The notes under the pieces: generated by a model | The model's input: only the letters and a program-made list of their open reading frames with translations | Told to the model about the DNA's origin: nothing | Databases searched by the model: none | Origin: Patiria pectinifera | Lineage: Eukaryota > Echinodermata > Asteroidea > Valvatida > Asterinidae | Assembly: GCA_029964075.1 (NCBI GenBank) | Contig: CM057149.1 | Span: forward strand, 8,318,465-8,382,464 | Length of the DNA: 64,000 nt | Direction of reading: 5' to 3' | Shown: positions 25,814 to 36,300 of the stretch, in pieces | How the letters are laid out: each line of letters begins with the position of its first letter | Numbering within the stretch: the stretch's first letter is position 1 | Made by a program: the position numbers and the translations under genes

Positions 25814-27470
25814 CTGTGTGGACGGTAATTCTGTCACCCATTAAAAGTGTCCGGGGGGACAGAATTACCTACGTAAAAGTGTCCTCCCCGGCCCGTTAAT
25901 TCTGTCCCCCTTCAGTTCAGGTAATTCTGTCCCCTCGTTTCCGATAAACTACCGATGAACTACTCAAGAAATACAAATTGGATTAAAGTGAAATTCGTTT
26001 TCACGATGTGTAGCATAAGTAGTTTGAATGGCATAAGAAACCATGGAGCTATAAATATAATATGATCGTAACAATCTAGTGTTTTAAACGTTAAAAATCC
26101 ATGTTGACTTCCATTAGGATTGTATTTGTTGCAAATAAAATCCTGTATTGTTACGGTCATAATAGCTTGATTAATGGACTTTTTTATGAAATGAAATCTT
26201 TTGATGCCAAACATCATGACAAATGAGTGTACAAAAATTCATTTTAATGTAACGTGTATTTCTTGAGTTGTTGGCCCGAAATCGGGTTAGGTGGTGGAGA
26301 TCGAGACCACTATAATAGAGGGCGCGCCACATAAATAGTGGTCTCGGCAACGCATCAACACGGATGCTGCACAAGTGAGGAAAAAGAACAACCTCGTTTC
26401 CGATGAACTACTCAAGAAATACAAAATGGATTAAATTGAAATTTCGTGCAATTAGTTTTCACGATGTGTAGCATGAGTAGTTTGAATGGCGTGAGAAACC
26501 GTGGAGCTATGAATACAATATGATCGTAACAATCTAGTGTTTTAAACGTTAAAAATCCATGTTGACTTCCATTAGGATTGTATTTGTTGCAATTAAAATC
26601 CTGTATTGTTACGGTCATAATAGCTTGATAATTTGACGTTTTTATTATGAAATGAAATCTTTTGATGTCAAACATCGTGACAAATGAGTGTACGAAAATT
26701 CATTTTAATATAACGGCGTAGCCAGGAATTTTTTAGGGCGTGTGTGGAAGGTAATTCTGTCCCCCGGTAAAACTGTCCGGGGGGACAGAACTTACCTAGG
26801 TAAAAGTGTCCTCCCCGGCCCGTTAATTCTGTCCCCCTCCAGGTAATTCTGTCCCCCATTTTTTTTGTCCCCCTCTTTTGAAACCCGGAAGGCCAGTTCT
26901 CTTTATTGTTTTGATGAACTCACTCTACAAGGTATACATTTTGGACTTTTAGTCTGCCCTTCATGAATATAAAAATATTTAATTTGGTCTAATAGATGAT
27001 ATGTGAACACAACGTTTCGATTTGGAGTACGGTGAAATCTATCGCGATTCTACCGCGATAGGTCAATACAGCGGCGATGCATGGCGATGGCCCTCGTCTC
27101 ATTGATACAACGCCTACTTGGATTGGTCTGTGTTGCCATCATAGCGCGTAACGACATTTCCTATTGGATGAATTTCCATTGTAGAGGGAGACGCATATGT
27201 ACACATGTGATAATCACTGCCACATATCTTGCAGCATGTACTGGCGCGCGCGACACGCTGCTGCTCTCAGTATATACTGCATAGGGACACATTTACCAGG
27301 GGGACACTTTCACCGTTGGGCAGGGGGACAATTTTACCTGGAGGGGGACAAATCTACCTAGGTAAAAGTGTCCCCCGGACACATTTACCGGGTCACGAGC
27401 CGGTAAATGTGTCCGGGGGACACATTTACCAGGGGGACAGAATTACCTGTCACACCTGCTTTAATGTGTC
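25814..27470. repeat. Repeat complex of GGGGGACA-ATTACC words with two 315-bp direct copies
   Basis: Three clusters (about 25827-25935, 26745-26862, 27285-27452) are built from direct and inverted copies of GGGGGACAGAATTACC or GGGGGACACATTTACC, joined by GTAAAAGTGTCC. Between them lie two direct repeats of about 315 bp (25940-26250 and 26398-26713) that share GAACTACTCAAGAAATACAA and GTTTTAAACGTTAAAAATCC and are about 95% identical by eye. No coding sequence was seen. It could be a nested non-autonomous element or a locally amplified repeat. Confidence 0.7.
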
Positions 27471-28471
27471 CGCCTGTGCACAAAATACGGACATAGCCAA
27501 CTTGGTTAGGGTGTATTTGTACATTAGAATTCTGTAATATAGTGTTAATAATCGTCGGATTTGAACAGCGCTCACATTGAAACTATGGTGCGAGCCTCCC
27601 TCCCCCGACCTATTGATTTTGTGGAGCCAAGTGTCCGGACAAAGAAACCTGTCTACTGACGAACCCCCCCCTCCCTGCAAAAAATCCTGGATCCGCCCCT
27701 GTTGTCCTCTTCTTCACGAACTCTAAATATTTCATCGTTTCAATGTCTTCCTAAATGAACAAAATCGAAACAAGCTCCACGAACATTGACGCTGCCACAT
27801 AAGAATGGACGGTGTTATTACGCTTAAAAAAAGTAGGCCCTTACCCCCCATATTGCACGGAGAGTGTATTAAAAGGTAGGGCCTAGCCTACGGATGATCA
27901 TCTGCTCGAGCGAAATTATATTAGCTCTGCTTATCAGCAGCCCAGCTAATTTCTCCTTTTTATAAGAATTCTGATGAAAAGGAGAAATTAACTGGGTCGC
28001 TGATAAGGAGAAGTAGATCCGATTATAAGCTCCATTTATAGCCTCGAAAAACAAGGTTAATCAATCATGATGACAGGAAAAAAAAACTTTGGCATTAAAT
28101 CGTCTGTGTCTTGGCAAATATAAGCAGCCATGCACGTCATTATCTTTGATGGTTACCGTAGAACTTGGCTAGCTTCACGATTTTTTCTCTTGCTCCTTTA
28201 AAGGATGTATTCACTTGTACGTTGCATATCAACACCAAATTATTTTTTATTCGAAGAATGTTATGAAATCTCTGATATCAAAATCAGGCAGGGTCAATAT
28301 TGATTCATTGTTTTCGTCCTCTTTTGTTTTTGGAAATCCCAAGGACTTAAAAAACATCATCAATTCTTTTAAAAGAGTTTGATCTTCCAGGACGATTTCC
28401 CACATCTTCTGTTCGCCAGTTCGCCATTTTGTAAATTAAGGATCTCTTTGTTTTTTCAACCATTAATATAA
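27471..28471. other. Gene-free stretch
   Basis: Non-coding. Includes the partner of the 25.7 kb CCTCCCTGCAAA block (27640-27700) and the hairpin at 27930-28007. No gene seen. Confidence 0.4.
27930..28007. repeat. Hairpin
   Basis: Inverted repeat with arms of about 31 bases: CTTATCAGCAGCCCAGCTAA, then TTTCTCCTTTT, pairs with AAAAGGAGAAATTAACTGGG and TCGCTGATAAG across a 16-base loop. Few mismatches. No ORF. Confidence 0.75.
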
Positions 28472-28806
28472 TTATCAATAATATTCACAGAAAAAAAAAG
28501 ATAAGCTACATCACCCGATCGTTTCTATGGAAAGTCAAGATAACACATCGCCGTTGCTCTCAGTCATACGTGACTTCAAAACGACCGGCAATTGACATTG
28601 CATGCAACTCTTTGTTATCGTGCCTGATAGTACAGTTACCATGGAGATGTCGCCCATTTTTTTTTATGAGATTGATCACATCAGTAATTTCTTGAAGTTT
28701 GTTTGTTTTATCTGAGCGGGACTATTAAAACTATATTAAGCCGCAATCAATCTACGTGCTTGTACGCATAATTATCACTTCATAACACAGGAAAGCGCAC
28801 ACATAC
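28472..28806. repeat. Dispersed/segmental duplicate of 38321-38689
   Basis: Shares ATATTCACAG, CGATCGTTTCTAT, AACACATCGCCGTTGCTCTC, GATCACATCAGTAATTTCTTG and CATAACACAGGAAAGC, in the same order and orientation. Identity about 80-85% by eye. The copy at 38.3 kb is directly joined to the FReD unit start; this copy is separated from it by the GPCR segment. Confidence 0.75.
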
Positions 28807-29545
28807 TTAATTTTGTATCCTCGTGGAGACATCGCTTTGTTCTCGTGTACAAAATCGAGGGTGGAAAGCAATTTTCAAAATGCTCCTATTTTAACCAAAA
28901 TTACTTTCCTGGCTTGAAATTCCTACTGATTCCTTACATAAAATACTTAAATATGCGACTGATAAGTTTACCGTGGCAATTCCTAGTTTTTTGAGTAAAA
29001 TCCATCGATTTCGTGAAATCCTTGAGGAGACCTATTCACCTCTAGAAATTGCCTTGTGTGGACCTCAACAATCTTATGTTCCGTATTATAATACGGAACA
29101 AACGATTGTAAAGGTCTCCACAAGGCATCGTTTTTTTTAACACAGAAACGCCAAGAAATGTCGTATGTCCAAAAATTAGTAATGTCTGCATTTCGATGTT
29201 TTACTGATGATTTTAAAAGAAAAATATTATCTATAAGTACGGGCTCTGAGGTAGGGAAATAGACCAGTTGGTTGATTATTCGCCCCGATAGACCCCGAAT
29301 GTGATCGAGGATCGATGTGCTGCCAAAGGGGGGGGGGGGCGCAAAAACTCCTCCACTCTGAAAATACTCTAGTTAAATTTAATTTGACTAGGCCGATAAA
29401 AAAAAGTGACACTTGTACTCTAAAAAGTCATTAACTATTTTACACTTTTCATGGTCAAACGTGACAATTTTCTGTTTAAAAAAAAATTCTCTGACTCCTT
29501 TCCGAAACCTCTGACGAACCCCCGAATTGCCAGCCGCCAATCTTT
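28807..29545. other. Downstream flank of the GPCR
   Basis: Non-coding, with the hairpin at 29050-29127 and a G-run at 29329-29339. No gene seen. Confidence 0.4.
29050..29127. repeat. Hairpin
   Basis: Near-perfect palindrome of 78 bases centred on TTCCGTATTATAATACGGAA, with outer arms TGCCTTGTGTGGACC and GGTCTCCACAAGGCA. Probably a tiny foldback element. Confidence 0.8.
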
Positions 29546-30811
29546 TTAAGAGCATCGTAAGATATTCATCTTGCGGAGCACCTCCTTACAATCTTTCCTG
29601 AATCGTCTGTTCGCGAGGCCGTAAATCAGCGGGTTAACCACGTTGTTAATTAACAGAGCAACCTGCATATTCTGGACTATATCACGCAACAACACTGGCG
29701 GATCATCCGCAAGAACCGAGAGAATGTTGCATGTGAGATAGGGTAGCCATGTCAGAAGGAACACCGCACTGGCAATGAAGAGCATCCGTGTTGTCTTGCG
29801 CTGAAGGGCCGCACCGCCTTCCCTTTGAGGGGCGGGTCCTCTTCCGTTGCCTGGCTTTGCGCTGAGTTTTCGTTCATCACCAACATCATCTTGCATTGCC
29901 AGTTGGGATGTGGGCGTCAGAAAGAGATGGCCAGCAACATCTTGTTGAGGCCTACAGAGAACAGTGCTTGAAGGGAATTTGTTGTTTAGGTTTAAGTTGG
30001 TACAACCGTCTGAGCTGGTACCTGCATTGTTGCTGAACATCGATAAAGTCCTGTCGATAGGGGAACTGTCCATTTCACAAGTTGCCGCGCTGGGCTGTGT
30101 ACATTGTTCCAGAGATAGGTTGTGTTCAAGTTGTAGACCATTTGGGTCTTGTGGGCTCGGCTCCTCATTGTGAGCGGCACATACTTTGACGTGTTTCCTG
30201 ACTCGGGCAAAAACCTTTCCGTAACACAGGACGACCGTCGCAAACGTACCCAGGAACGATACCGACATCAGTGCCCACGACATTGTGCCGAGCGTTTGCG
30301 AATAAAATAACAACACGAGATAACCAGGGAGGGTAAGGAGAAATGCGCACAGCAGGGCGACCAAGGTAGCTATCTTACACCGCATTTGGGTGAACAATCG
30401 CTTCTGCGAGCGGCAAATGCAATCGTAGCGGTCCACCGCGACGAGCCCGGTGATCAGAAAAGAGCTGACGACTGCTGTACCCTCCACAGCCGAGAAGACA
30501 AAGTATGCGTTTACCCAGGATATCCAGTCGCCGGAGAGAATGAGAGCCCGTGAGGTAATCACAGGGATTCTCAACACACAGACAGTCAGATCTACCCAGG
30601 CTAAGGTCAGGATTAGGACATGGGTGCTGGTCTTGCGAGCTTTAGTCCAGTAGACACGGAGAATAAGGCAGTTACCTGGAACGCCGAAGGCAAACACCAA
30701 AATATGGACGACGAGGTGGAACACATTTCTGACTGTGTAGTCAGGGATCTCAAAGTCCAAAGTAAACTCAGGAGGCTCAAACGTTACGTTTGATCCCCAA
30801 TTATGTGACAT
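29546..30811 (-). CDS. Orphan rhodopsin-family (class A) G-protein-coupled receptor, single exon
   Basis: The ORF is open from 30961, but I prefer the internal Met at 30811 (MSHNWGSNVT), which gives about 421 residues and an extracellular N terminus with an Asn-Val-Thr glycosylation site. Numbering from 30961, seven membrane segments are visible: TM1 with GN (96-97), TM2 with LAWVD (120-124), TM3 ending in VDRY (176-179), TM4 about 196-220, TM5 about 226-250, TM6 with TWLPY (404-408) and TM7 with NPLIY (443-447), followed by helix 8. ICL3 is very long (about 140 residues, Ser/Thr/Pro-rich). ECL2 is very short (about 8 residues), and the TM3 Cys expected at residue 153 is Tyr, so the usual TM3-ECL2 disulphide is absent. 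The ligand is unknown. All core motifs are intact, so it is probably functional. The gene sits in a 4.1 kb segment unlike its flanks. Confidence 0.85.
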   Translation of the reverse strand: MSHNWGSNVTFEPPEFTLDFEIPDYTVRNVFHLVVHILVFAFGVPGNCLILRVYWTKARKTSTHVLILTLAWVDLTVCVLRIPVITSRALILSGDWISWVNAYFVFSAVEGTAVVSSFLITGLVAVDRYDCICRSQKRLFTQMRCKIATLVALLCAFLLTLPGYLVLLFYSQTLGTMSWALMSVSFLGTFATVVLCYGKVFARVRKHVKVCAAHNEEPSPQDPNGLQLEHNLSLEQCTQPSAATCEMDSSPIDRTLSMFSNNAGTSSDGCTNLNLNNKFPSSTVLCRPQQDVAGHLFLTPTSQLAMQDDVGDERKLSAKPGNGRGPAPQREGGAALQRKTTRMLFIASAVFLLTWLPYLTCNILSVLADDPPVLLRDIVQNMQVALLINNVVNPLIYGLANRRFRKDCKEVLRKMNILRCS

Positions 30812-32778
30812 GGTTGGTTGTACTATGAGCAACAGATCACAAAATGTTCTGTCATTGTACTTAGGCCCACTCCACGTCCAAACGCCCAGCGAAACTCTGA
30901 TGGATTTATTATCTTGGAATCGTCTCCGTATAAATGCAGATGTCGCAGACAGACCCCGCAACGGTTACATTTTGACCAATGACAACAACGTATGATGACA
31001 ACCGTCGAGGTCATTGCCGGATCAATCAACGGTATTGCTTTTTCACCACAAACGTTATAATTTATGCCCAAACGGGGCTGCGATGATGCAAAAGCGAGAC
31101 AAGATGCGAAAGCGGTCGGTTGAAAATGTACAGGGGTACAAACATTCGGGCCATTTTCTCGCAAGTTCTCTAGGATTTCTCGATTTTTTTTCTCTGTACA
31201 ACTAAATCGTCATGGGAACTACTTTCTGGCCTAACTAGTAAGGTATTTTCTTGGGGGGGAATAAGATCGTCTGTCTATCAAGGTGCACAGTACTAAATTG
31301 AAGTGAGAATTTCTGCGCCAGCCCATTTGCATGAACTTTGTTTGAAAAAGAAGACCGTTGGCTTAAAAAGGTTGGAATGTGTTAATATAGCCGAGGACCA
31401 ACTCCCTGGTTTTTGAGCTTCCATTCGAGGGCAGACTAGATAAAATTACTGTTGGAAAGAGGGTCTTATTTGCCTGAGAAAGTAGAGGGATGGCATTTGT
31501 AAAATGGCTGCACGCAGGCTTTGGAAGTATCACTTTTCGGGAGGTGAGTTTTATTGGTGTGAATATTCAAAATGTAATTGGTTATCCCACCAAAAATCGT
31601 AAAGAAATGGAAAGATAAAGGACACAACAATTTTTGCTTCTGTTTGAGAAACCCCAGTGATGTCGGCGTGCATGTTATTTGACCCTGAACTTTTGTTAAT
31701 TTTACACATTTTTCAATGGGGCTTGAATTGGTGCAGTGCACGCTTTATATAGAGGAAAAGTTGCAATTTTGCCCAAACCACAAACTGTTCACGACTTCGG
31801 ATGATTTTTGTTGGGGGGGGGGGGGGCTATTGTTTTCGGTCATTTCCCAACTCTTCAGCTGTCACATGCTTACAGCGTGTTTGCATACACTAAAATCCCA
31901 AACTCCCAGGTACTTTTTTTGACAAAACGGTCTCTTAGTCGGTATAAATGCGAAAATATCTCAATATTTTAGAATTATCGTCCTGATATATAAATAATTC
32001 AGGGGCTTATTTAAAGATAACTGTGTTTTGTATTTTTCTTTAAAATCAACCAAAGCATAATTACATTAATAGCAATAAGTATTGCACTTGATCTAATACC
32101 GCACCATATGATGTCAAAGCCGTATGCTGAGCCGGCCAGCTGTAGGTAGTCCACAGCTACGGCAGCCTGCTGGACTGTTTTCTTGCGATCAATTGAGCGC
32201 GCGCCCTCATGCGCCCGATCCGAGCTAGCTTAGCGCACAAACCGTCATTTCGCTCGTACCCCCGGCCGCCCTGCAACAGGACGCTGGAAAGGGCTGACGA
32301 ATTAACGCTCTGATTGGATAGATTTTGTGTGACCTGTGACCATCAAGTCATCACGACCACGACCCTGCAAGGTTTGAAACGGCCGTTAAGACTGAGTCGT
32401 TCATCACTCTTTTATTCCCATTCATAAATGCGGTGCCCTTTTTTGGTTGAAAAGCATAGTAATGTAGGAAAATCCTTAAAACTTACCTGTTTTGTAAATT
32501 TTCAACTTCCGTCAGTTGCTCAGGCTCGGTTTCGAATACACGAAGGGTCGAAACATGGTCGAAATGCATATCATTCGACGCTCAAAATTTGTCCACATGG
32601 TCCGCAATGAAAAAGAAATCACATCCGGTATGGTGTGTCATCCTTGTTTGCAGGGCGGGGGTACGAGCGAAAAACCGTCATTAGACTTCTCCAGACGAGT
32701 ATTGTTGGAGAGGGCGCCCTATATTGGGCCTGTGACAACAACCAAAAAACTGGCCGAGAATCTGGACTTAGCCGTAGG
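30812..32778. other. Upstream region of the GPCR; no other gene seen
   Basis: 30812-30961 is an in-frame extension of the GPCR ORF that is probably untranslated. A G-run lies at about 31814. From 32100 the DNA becomes GC- and CpG-richer. On the minus strand at about 32485 there is a strong donor (AAAACAG then GTAAGT). It could end an untranslated first exon of the GPCR, but no convincing acceptor was found near 31000. Only short ORFs occur. Confidence 0.35.
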
Positions 32779-32894
32779 GCGCGTCCGAATTCCTTGGCTA
32801 CGGCTGGAAATAGCACACAGATCTATCATAGACAGCCACTTATCTGTGTGCATTTTTCCCAGTCGTACGGTAGCCAAGTAATTCGGACGCGGCC
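32779..32894. mobile_element. Small foldback element
   Basis: Ends GGCGCGTCCGAATTCCTTGG and its inverted partner CCAAGTAATTCGGACGCGGCC. The arms extend inward through CACACAGAT/ATCTGTGTG around a loop of about 18 bases. A similar end, GGCCGCGTCCAAATAACTTG, appears at 58737. No coding capacity. Confidence 0.7.
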
Positions 32895-32902
32895 TGTAGG
32901 TT

Positions 32903-34436
32903 GTGTTTAGTTAGAGCGCCACCAAGCGTCATGATAAGCCTGTGATCGATCATGGTGTAGGAATCGCTCGTCCCCACCGCCCTGCCCATGGAAAATGGTG
33001 ACCTCTCATTTCTTTGACCTCTCATTGGAAGGATTTATTTTTTTGGTGTCCAGGATCAACCCTTCCGTGAGCACCAGAGAGAAAGGACATTATGGAGTGA
33101 ACATAGCATGCACGTGGGGAGTGTACGTGCCGCTTTGCTAACAAATCTTCGTTTCCTTTACAATATTTTTTTGAAATGGATTAGTATTCACTGCACTGGC
33201 GTCCTAAGATAGGGCGGTAGAGACGGTCGAATTGATGGAGGGGAGTTGTTGGTCTGTTCCATGCATTGGCTCCTCCTGTGCTGCCCTCTATTGTTTCGAT
33301 GTGGGTTTTTCCCCATCACGCAATACATCTGTCGTAGGTCTGTCTTCACTCCTTGGTACGTTTAGACAGATTTATATATATATAATTATGAAAAAAAATT
33401 GTGTCGTACTTTATAATATGGAGCCTATTTCGTTAATAGGTTGTTTTCTTGGGCCATAACGTTCTTCGAAGGTATGTGCTAGATCCTAAAATTCGTTGAC
33501 GCCTTCAAGACGAGATTGTGGGTGAACGGCTAGCCATCCATCTGTGCTTTGAAGCAACAGCCTAAATCGCTTTACAGCTAATAACACGGCTAGAATCACA
33601 TTCTCGCACACTCAAACACTTTCAATCAATCGAGAAAAGATACTCAATCATGGATTGGTTCTCGTCACTCAGTTTATTCAACGTCATTGGTCATTGGAAC
33701 CATTCTTTTTGGTATCGCAATATACAAGCAAAATGTAAAATGTGCATATTAATTCACATGCAATGAAAATAATTAGTTTTGTTTTGGCCCTCATTCCATA
33801 TCTCGATGTGCGTTTCATGGTCAATTTAATTTACTTTCAACAAGCACTAATATGTCGACAAAACGCCTTAAATAATGCATGTAGTCGAAATGTTGCTATT
33901 ATTTTCAAGTTATTACCATTTATTACCTGCATTTTAAACAAATGCCCGCCCCCCCCAAAAAAAAGTGCAATGCGATCACTTTTTTAGTGAAAAACAGTTA
34001 ACAATGCAAAGCCCACTGACTAAGGAGGAATAAGTTTTGTTAATCAAAGCCGTTGTTTTACGTTTATTTATTTTTTTCAGAAGGAACTAGAAACCTAAAT
34101 ATTTTGCAATTTTACAATAAAATATGAATAATAAAAAAGGAAACAATTTAAATAAAATCAAAATAATGTAACGAAGCAAGAGTTAAAAATAGCCCATGTT
34201 GTTCAACGTTAGGAATAACACTTTACCGCAGTTTCTAATCTGATGACAATTTTGAGTAAATCTTTTAAATTGCGCAATATTCTTCTCCATGCCAAGTGAG
34301 TCTCTAAAACGAGTCTCGATCATTTTTTCTGCAATGTACGCATTTGTGTAATATCTTCCATTGAAATTAGTTTGTGTTCATGCAGACAATGCCTGCTTCC
34401 ATGTGTTCCATAACTGTTTTACAATAGCGCTTATGG
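32903..34436. repeat. FReD unit A: 3' flank of FReD1, duplicated elsewhere
   Basis: Starts with GCGCCACCAAGCGTCATGAT and runs to the FReD1 stop. It is paralogous to 38690-41985 (unit C) and in part to 44270-45110 and 61640-62200; the landmark CTCGTCACTCAGTTTATTCA with CATTGGTCATTGGAACCA is in all four. Overlapping TTTATT words at 34063-34072 (AATAAA on the minus strand) are candidate poly-A signals for FReD1. The site GGTCTGTTCC at 33251-33260 is uninterrupted here but filled by a transposon in unit C. Confidence 0.75.
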
Positions 34437-35486
34437 TCAAATTTCACGCATTTTCATGCTACATGTTTCCAGAGAATAATATGATTTCCATGATTCCCAT
34501 TGCACACCCTGGTAACTACCTGCATTCTCATTTGGGAAATATCGACCATTCAAGTGAGAATACCAACAACTATTAAACCACCAGGCTCCTGTGTATTTAT
34601 TTGCACAACTATTACTGGAACGATCATTGTCACGATCCTTTGTTGAGAAGGGACGTCCTCTGTGATCCCAGTTGGAATATGCGTGATGCTCAAGAGAAAG
34701 AGAGTCACCGGCAGTGCTGCTGACATCGTATTGGCCAATATTCAGATTGTACTCACCCGGGGATATTTGGAAATCTGAGTACTTTGCCCATGCCGTGTTG
34801 TCCTCCCAGTCCTCTAAATCAACGCGTAGCTCCCATGTTCCTTGTGAATCATCCGACGTCAGAGTCACCAAGTTGTCATTGCCCAACCAGAACTCACCGG
34901 ACAGATCGCCAAAGCCAGACTGGTACTCGGTCCAGTTACGGTAGAAGTCCACGCTGCCATCTTGTCGCCTCTGAAACACGATCCATCCCCCGCCGTCAGT
35001 TTCCATGTCACAGTAGACAAGTAGACTACCATTATCGACTCCCTCTGGGTAGATTGTGTAGATACCGCTTGAACAATAACCGGCATCTAAGAGCATCTTG
35101 CAACTTTTGTGGCGATCCAAGGAGATATCAGCCAGTGAGTAGAGAGGTGTGTCCTCGTCTGCATCAAAGTACACACTCCCTTGAGTTGCATTGAAGTCTT
35201 CGGGATGCTCTCGTCTTGTGGCAAGGTTCAACTCGCAGATTTTATTGCAGTCATTAAAGTTGAAAGACTTGCAATGTTCATCCATGCTGCATTCCCGTCC
35301 GCAGATTACGCGAGATCGCACAGTTTTGGATGCATATGCAAACTCCGTCAGTGCGCTATTTTCAGCGGCATAAAACGGATGTTCCCCGGTATAAGAGGTT
35401 TTAAATCCAAAGACAGACAGCGAAGCTCCCAGGCATATGGTGGATATAATGTGAAAAACTTCTGAACGAAAAACATTTTTCGCCAT
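34437..35486 (-). CDS. FReD1: secreted PAN/apple-like plus fibrinogen C-terminal domain protein
   Basis: Complete 349-residue single-exon gene with start context GAAACAATGG. Order: signal peptide (about 1-25), a short PAN/apple-like Cys module (C62, C66, C72, C80, C84; pattern CGRECSMDEHCKSFNFNDC), a linker (SVYFDADEDTP), then a fibrinogen-related domain (about 127-349). The fibrinogen domain has DGGGWIVFQRRQDGSVDFYR, EFWLGN, the calcium-loop motif KDRDND (283-288) and the Cys pair C294/C307 around TGAWWFNSC. Such domains in invertebrates bind carbohydrate or acetylated ligands on microbes, or act in adhesion; that role is inferred. The mature protein has 11 Cys, an odd number, which would allow a covalent dimer. 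An insertion (LEHHAYSNWD region, 265-274) lengthens the loop before the calcium site compared with FReD3. Close paralogues lie at 41986 and 57314. Confidence 0.92.
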   Translation of the reverse strand: MAKNVFRSEVFHIISTICLGASLSVFGFKTSYTGEHPFYAAENSALTEFAYASKTVRSRVICGRECSMDEHCKSFNFNDCNKICELNLATRREHPEDFNATQGSVYFDADEDTPLYSLADISLDRHKSCKMLLDAGYCSSGIYTIYPEGVDNGSLLVYCDMETDGGGWIVFQRRQDGSVDFYRNWTEYQSGFGDLSGEFWLGNDNLVTLTSDDSQGTWELRVDLEDWEDNTAWAKYSDFQISPGEYNLNIGQYDVSSTAGDSLSLEHHAYSNWDHRGRPFSTKDRDNDRSSNSCANKYTGAWWFNSCWYSHLNGRYFPNENAGSYQGVQWESWKSYYSLETCSMKMREI

Positions 35487-35689
35487 TGTTTCGTTAGTTT
35501 AAGTCTTTGTTATGACGAAAGATATAACATCGATCAGCTTGTTTTCCATGTGATGCTTTCCAGGTAGGTAGGTCCAAAATGCGTGTAACAACATTCAACG
35601 ATTTATTTTTTATCAACAACGGTTGTTAAACTATGCAGGCTGTACTGCTTTCGGTAGCGGTCTTCTTTTCAAAACTGCTAGATTGCACT

Positions 35690-35900
35690 ATTGATACAGA
35701 GGCCTGGCGATGATGGGATTTTGTAGTTTACAGAAAGGAATGGGTCGACGTAGACGTATCTCTCTGATTGGTTATTAAAGTTCATACGTCATTCCACGTC
35801 AGTGGCTTGTAATTGGTCAGTCTTCCCGCCAGTCACAAACCATATCATTTGATTGGACAATGTTTTATTATAACCTCATCCGTCTGAAATTGTGGAACCC
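35690..35900 (-). promoter_or_regulatory. FReD1 promoter-like module: three CCAAT boxes and CRE-like sites
   Basis: Reading toward the gene on the minus strand: CCAAT at 35852, CCAAT at 35812, TGACGTGG, TGACGTA (35785-35791) and CCAAT at 35767, the last about 280 bp before the ATG. The same order recurs upstream of FReD2 and FReD3 and in a gene-less copy at 37680-37900. The factors (NF-Y, CREB/ATF) are inferred from the motifs. An ATAAAAAATAAA word at about 35601-35612 might serve as a TATA-like element. Confidence 0.55.
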
Positions 35901-36300
35901 TGTGCGGCGCTGAAGTACAGTCTTCGTTCTGTTAATTAATTGTCGTCATAAAAAAAGCAAATTACCAGCAGTCTTCAAGTAAGTAGTCATATCGCTGGCA
36001 ACTATAGCTCTTACGATACTGATTTAGTTCCAGCGATTCTACTGAAATCGAGAGGGGGAATATTGCTCTCGTGGGAACAATATTCTGGTAGCTATGCCTA
36101 CCCCTTAAGGCCACTAGCTAATTGCTTCGAGGGGAAACGATTACCAAAGATGCCTCACTCTAGGAGCACAAGCTCATTACGATCAAGGATGAACGATTAC
36201 CAAACCTTTATTGACAGCCTGATATTAAATAGAGTCACAGACCTTTAGAGTTGCGTTGTAAGTCTGTCTGTCTTGACTCATTGGTAAAGGCAGATTACTT
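35901..36300. repeat. FReD1 upstream flank, duplicated at 37880-38280
   Basis: Near-identical to the second copy, including CTCGTGGGAACAATATTCTG and GATGCCTCACTCTAGGAGCA. Only 60-70 codon ORFs that are not conserved in frame, so non-coding. Confidence 0.75.

Noticed and set aside
34784..35194. 136-codon plus-strand ORF antisense to FReD1, also seen antisense to FReD2 and FReD3
   Set aside because: Conserved only because the sense strand is; a shadow of the fibrinogen domain coding sequence.
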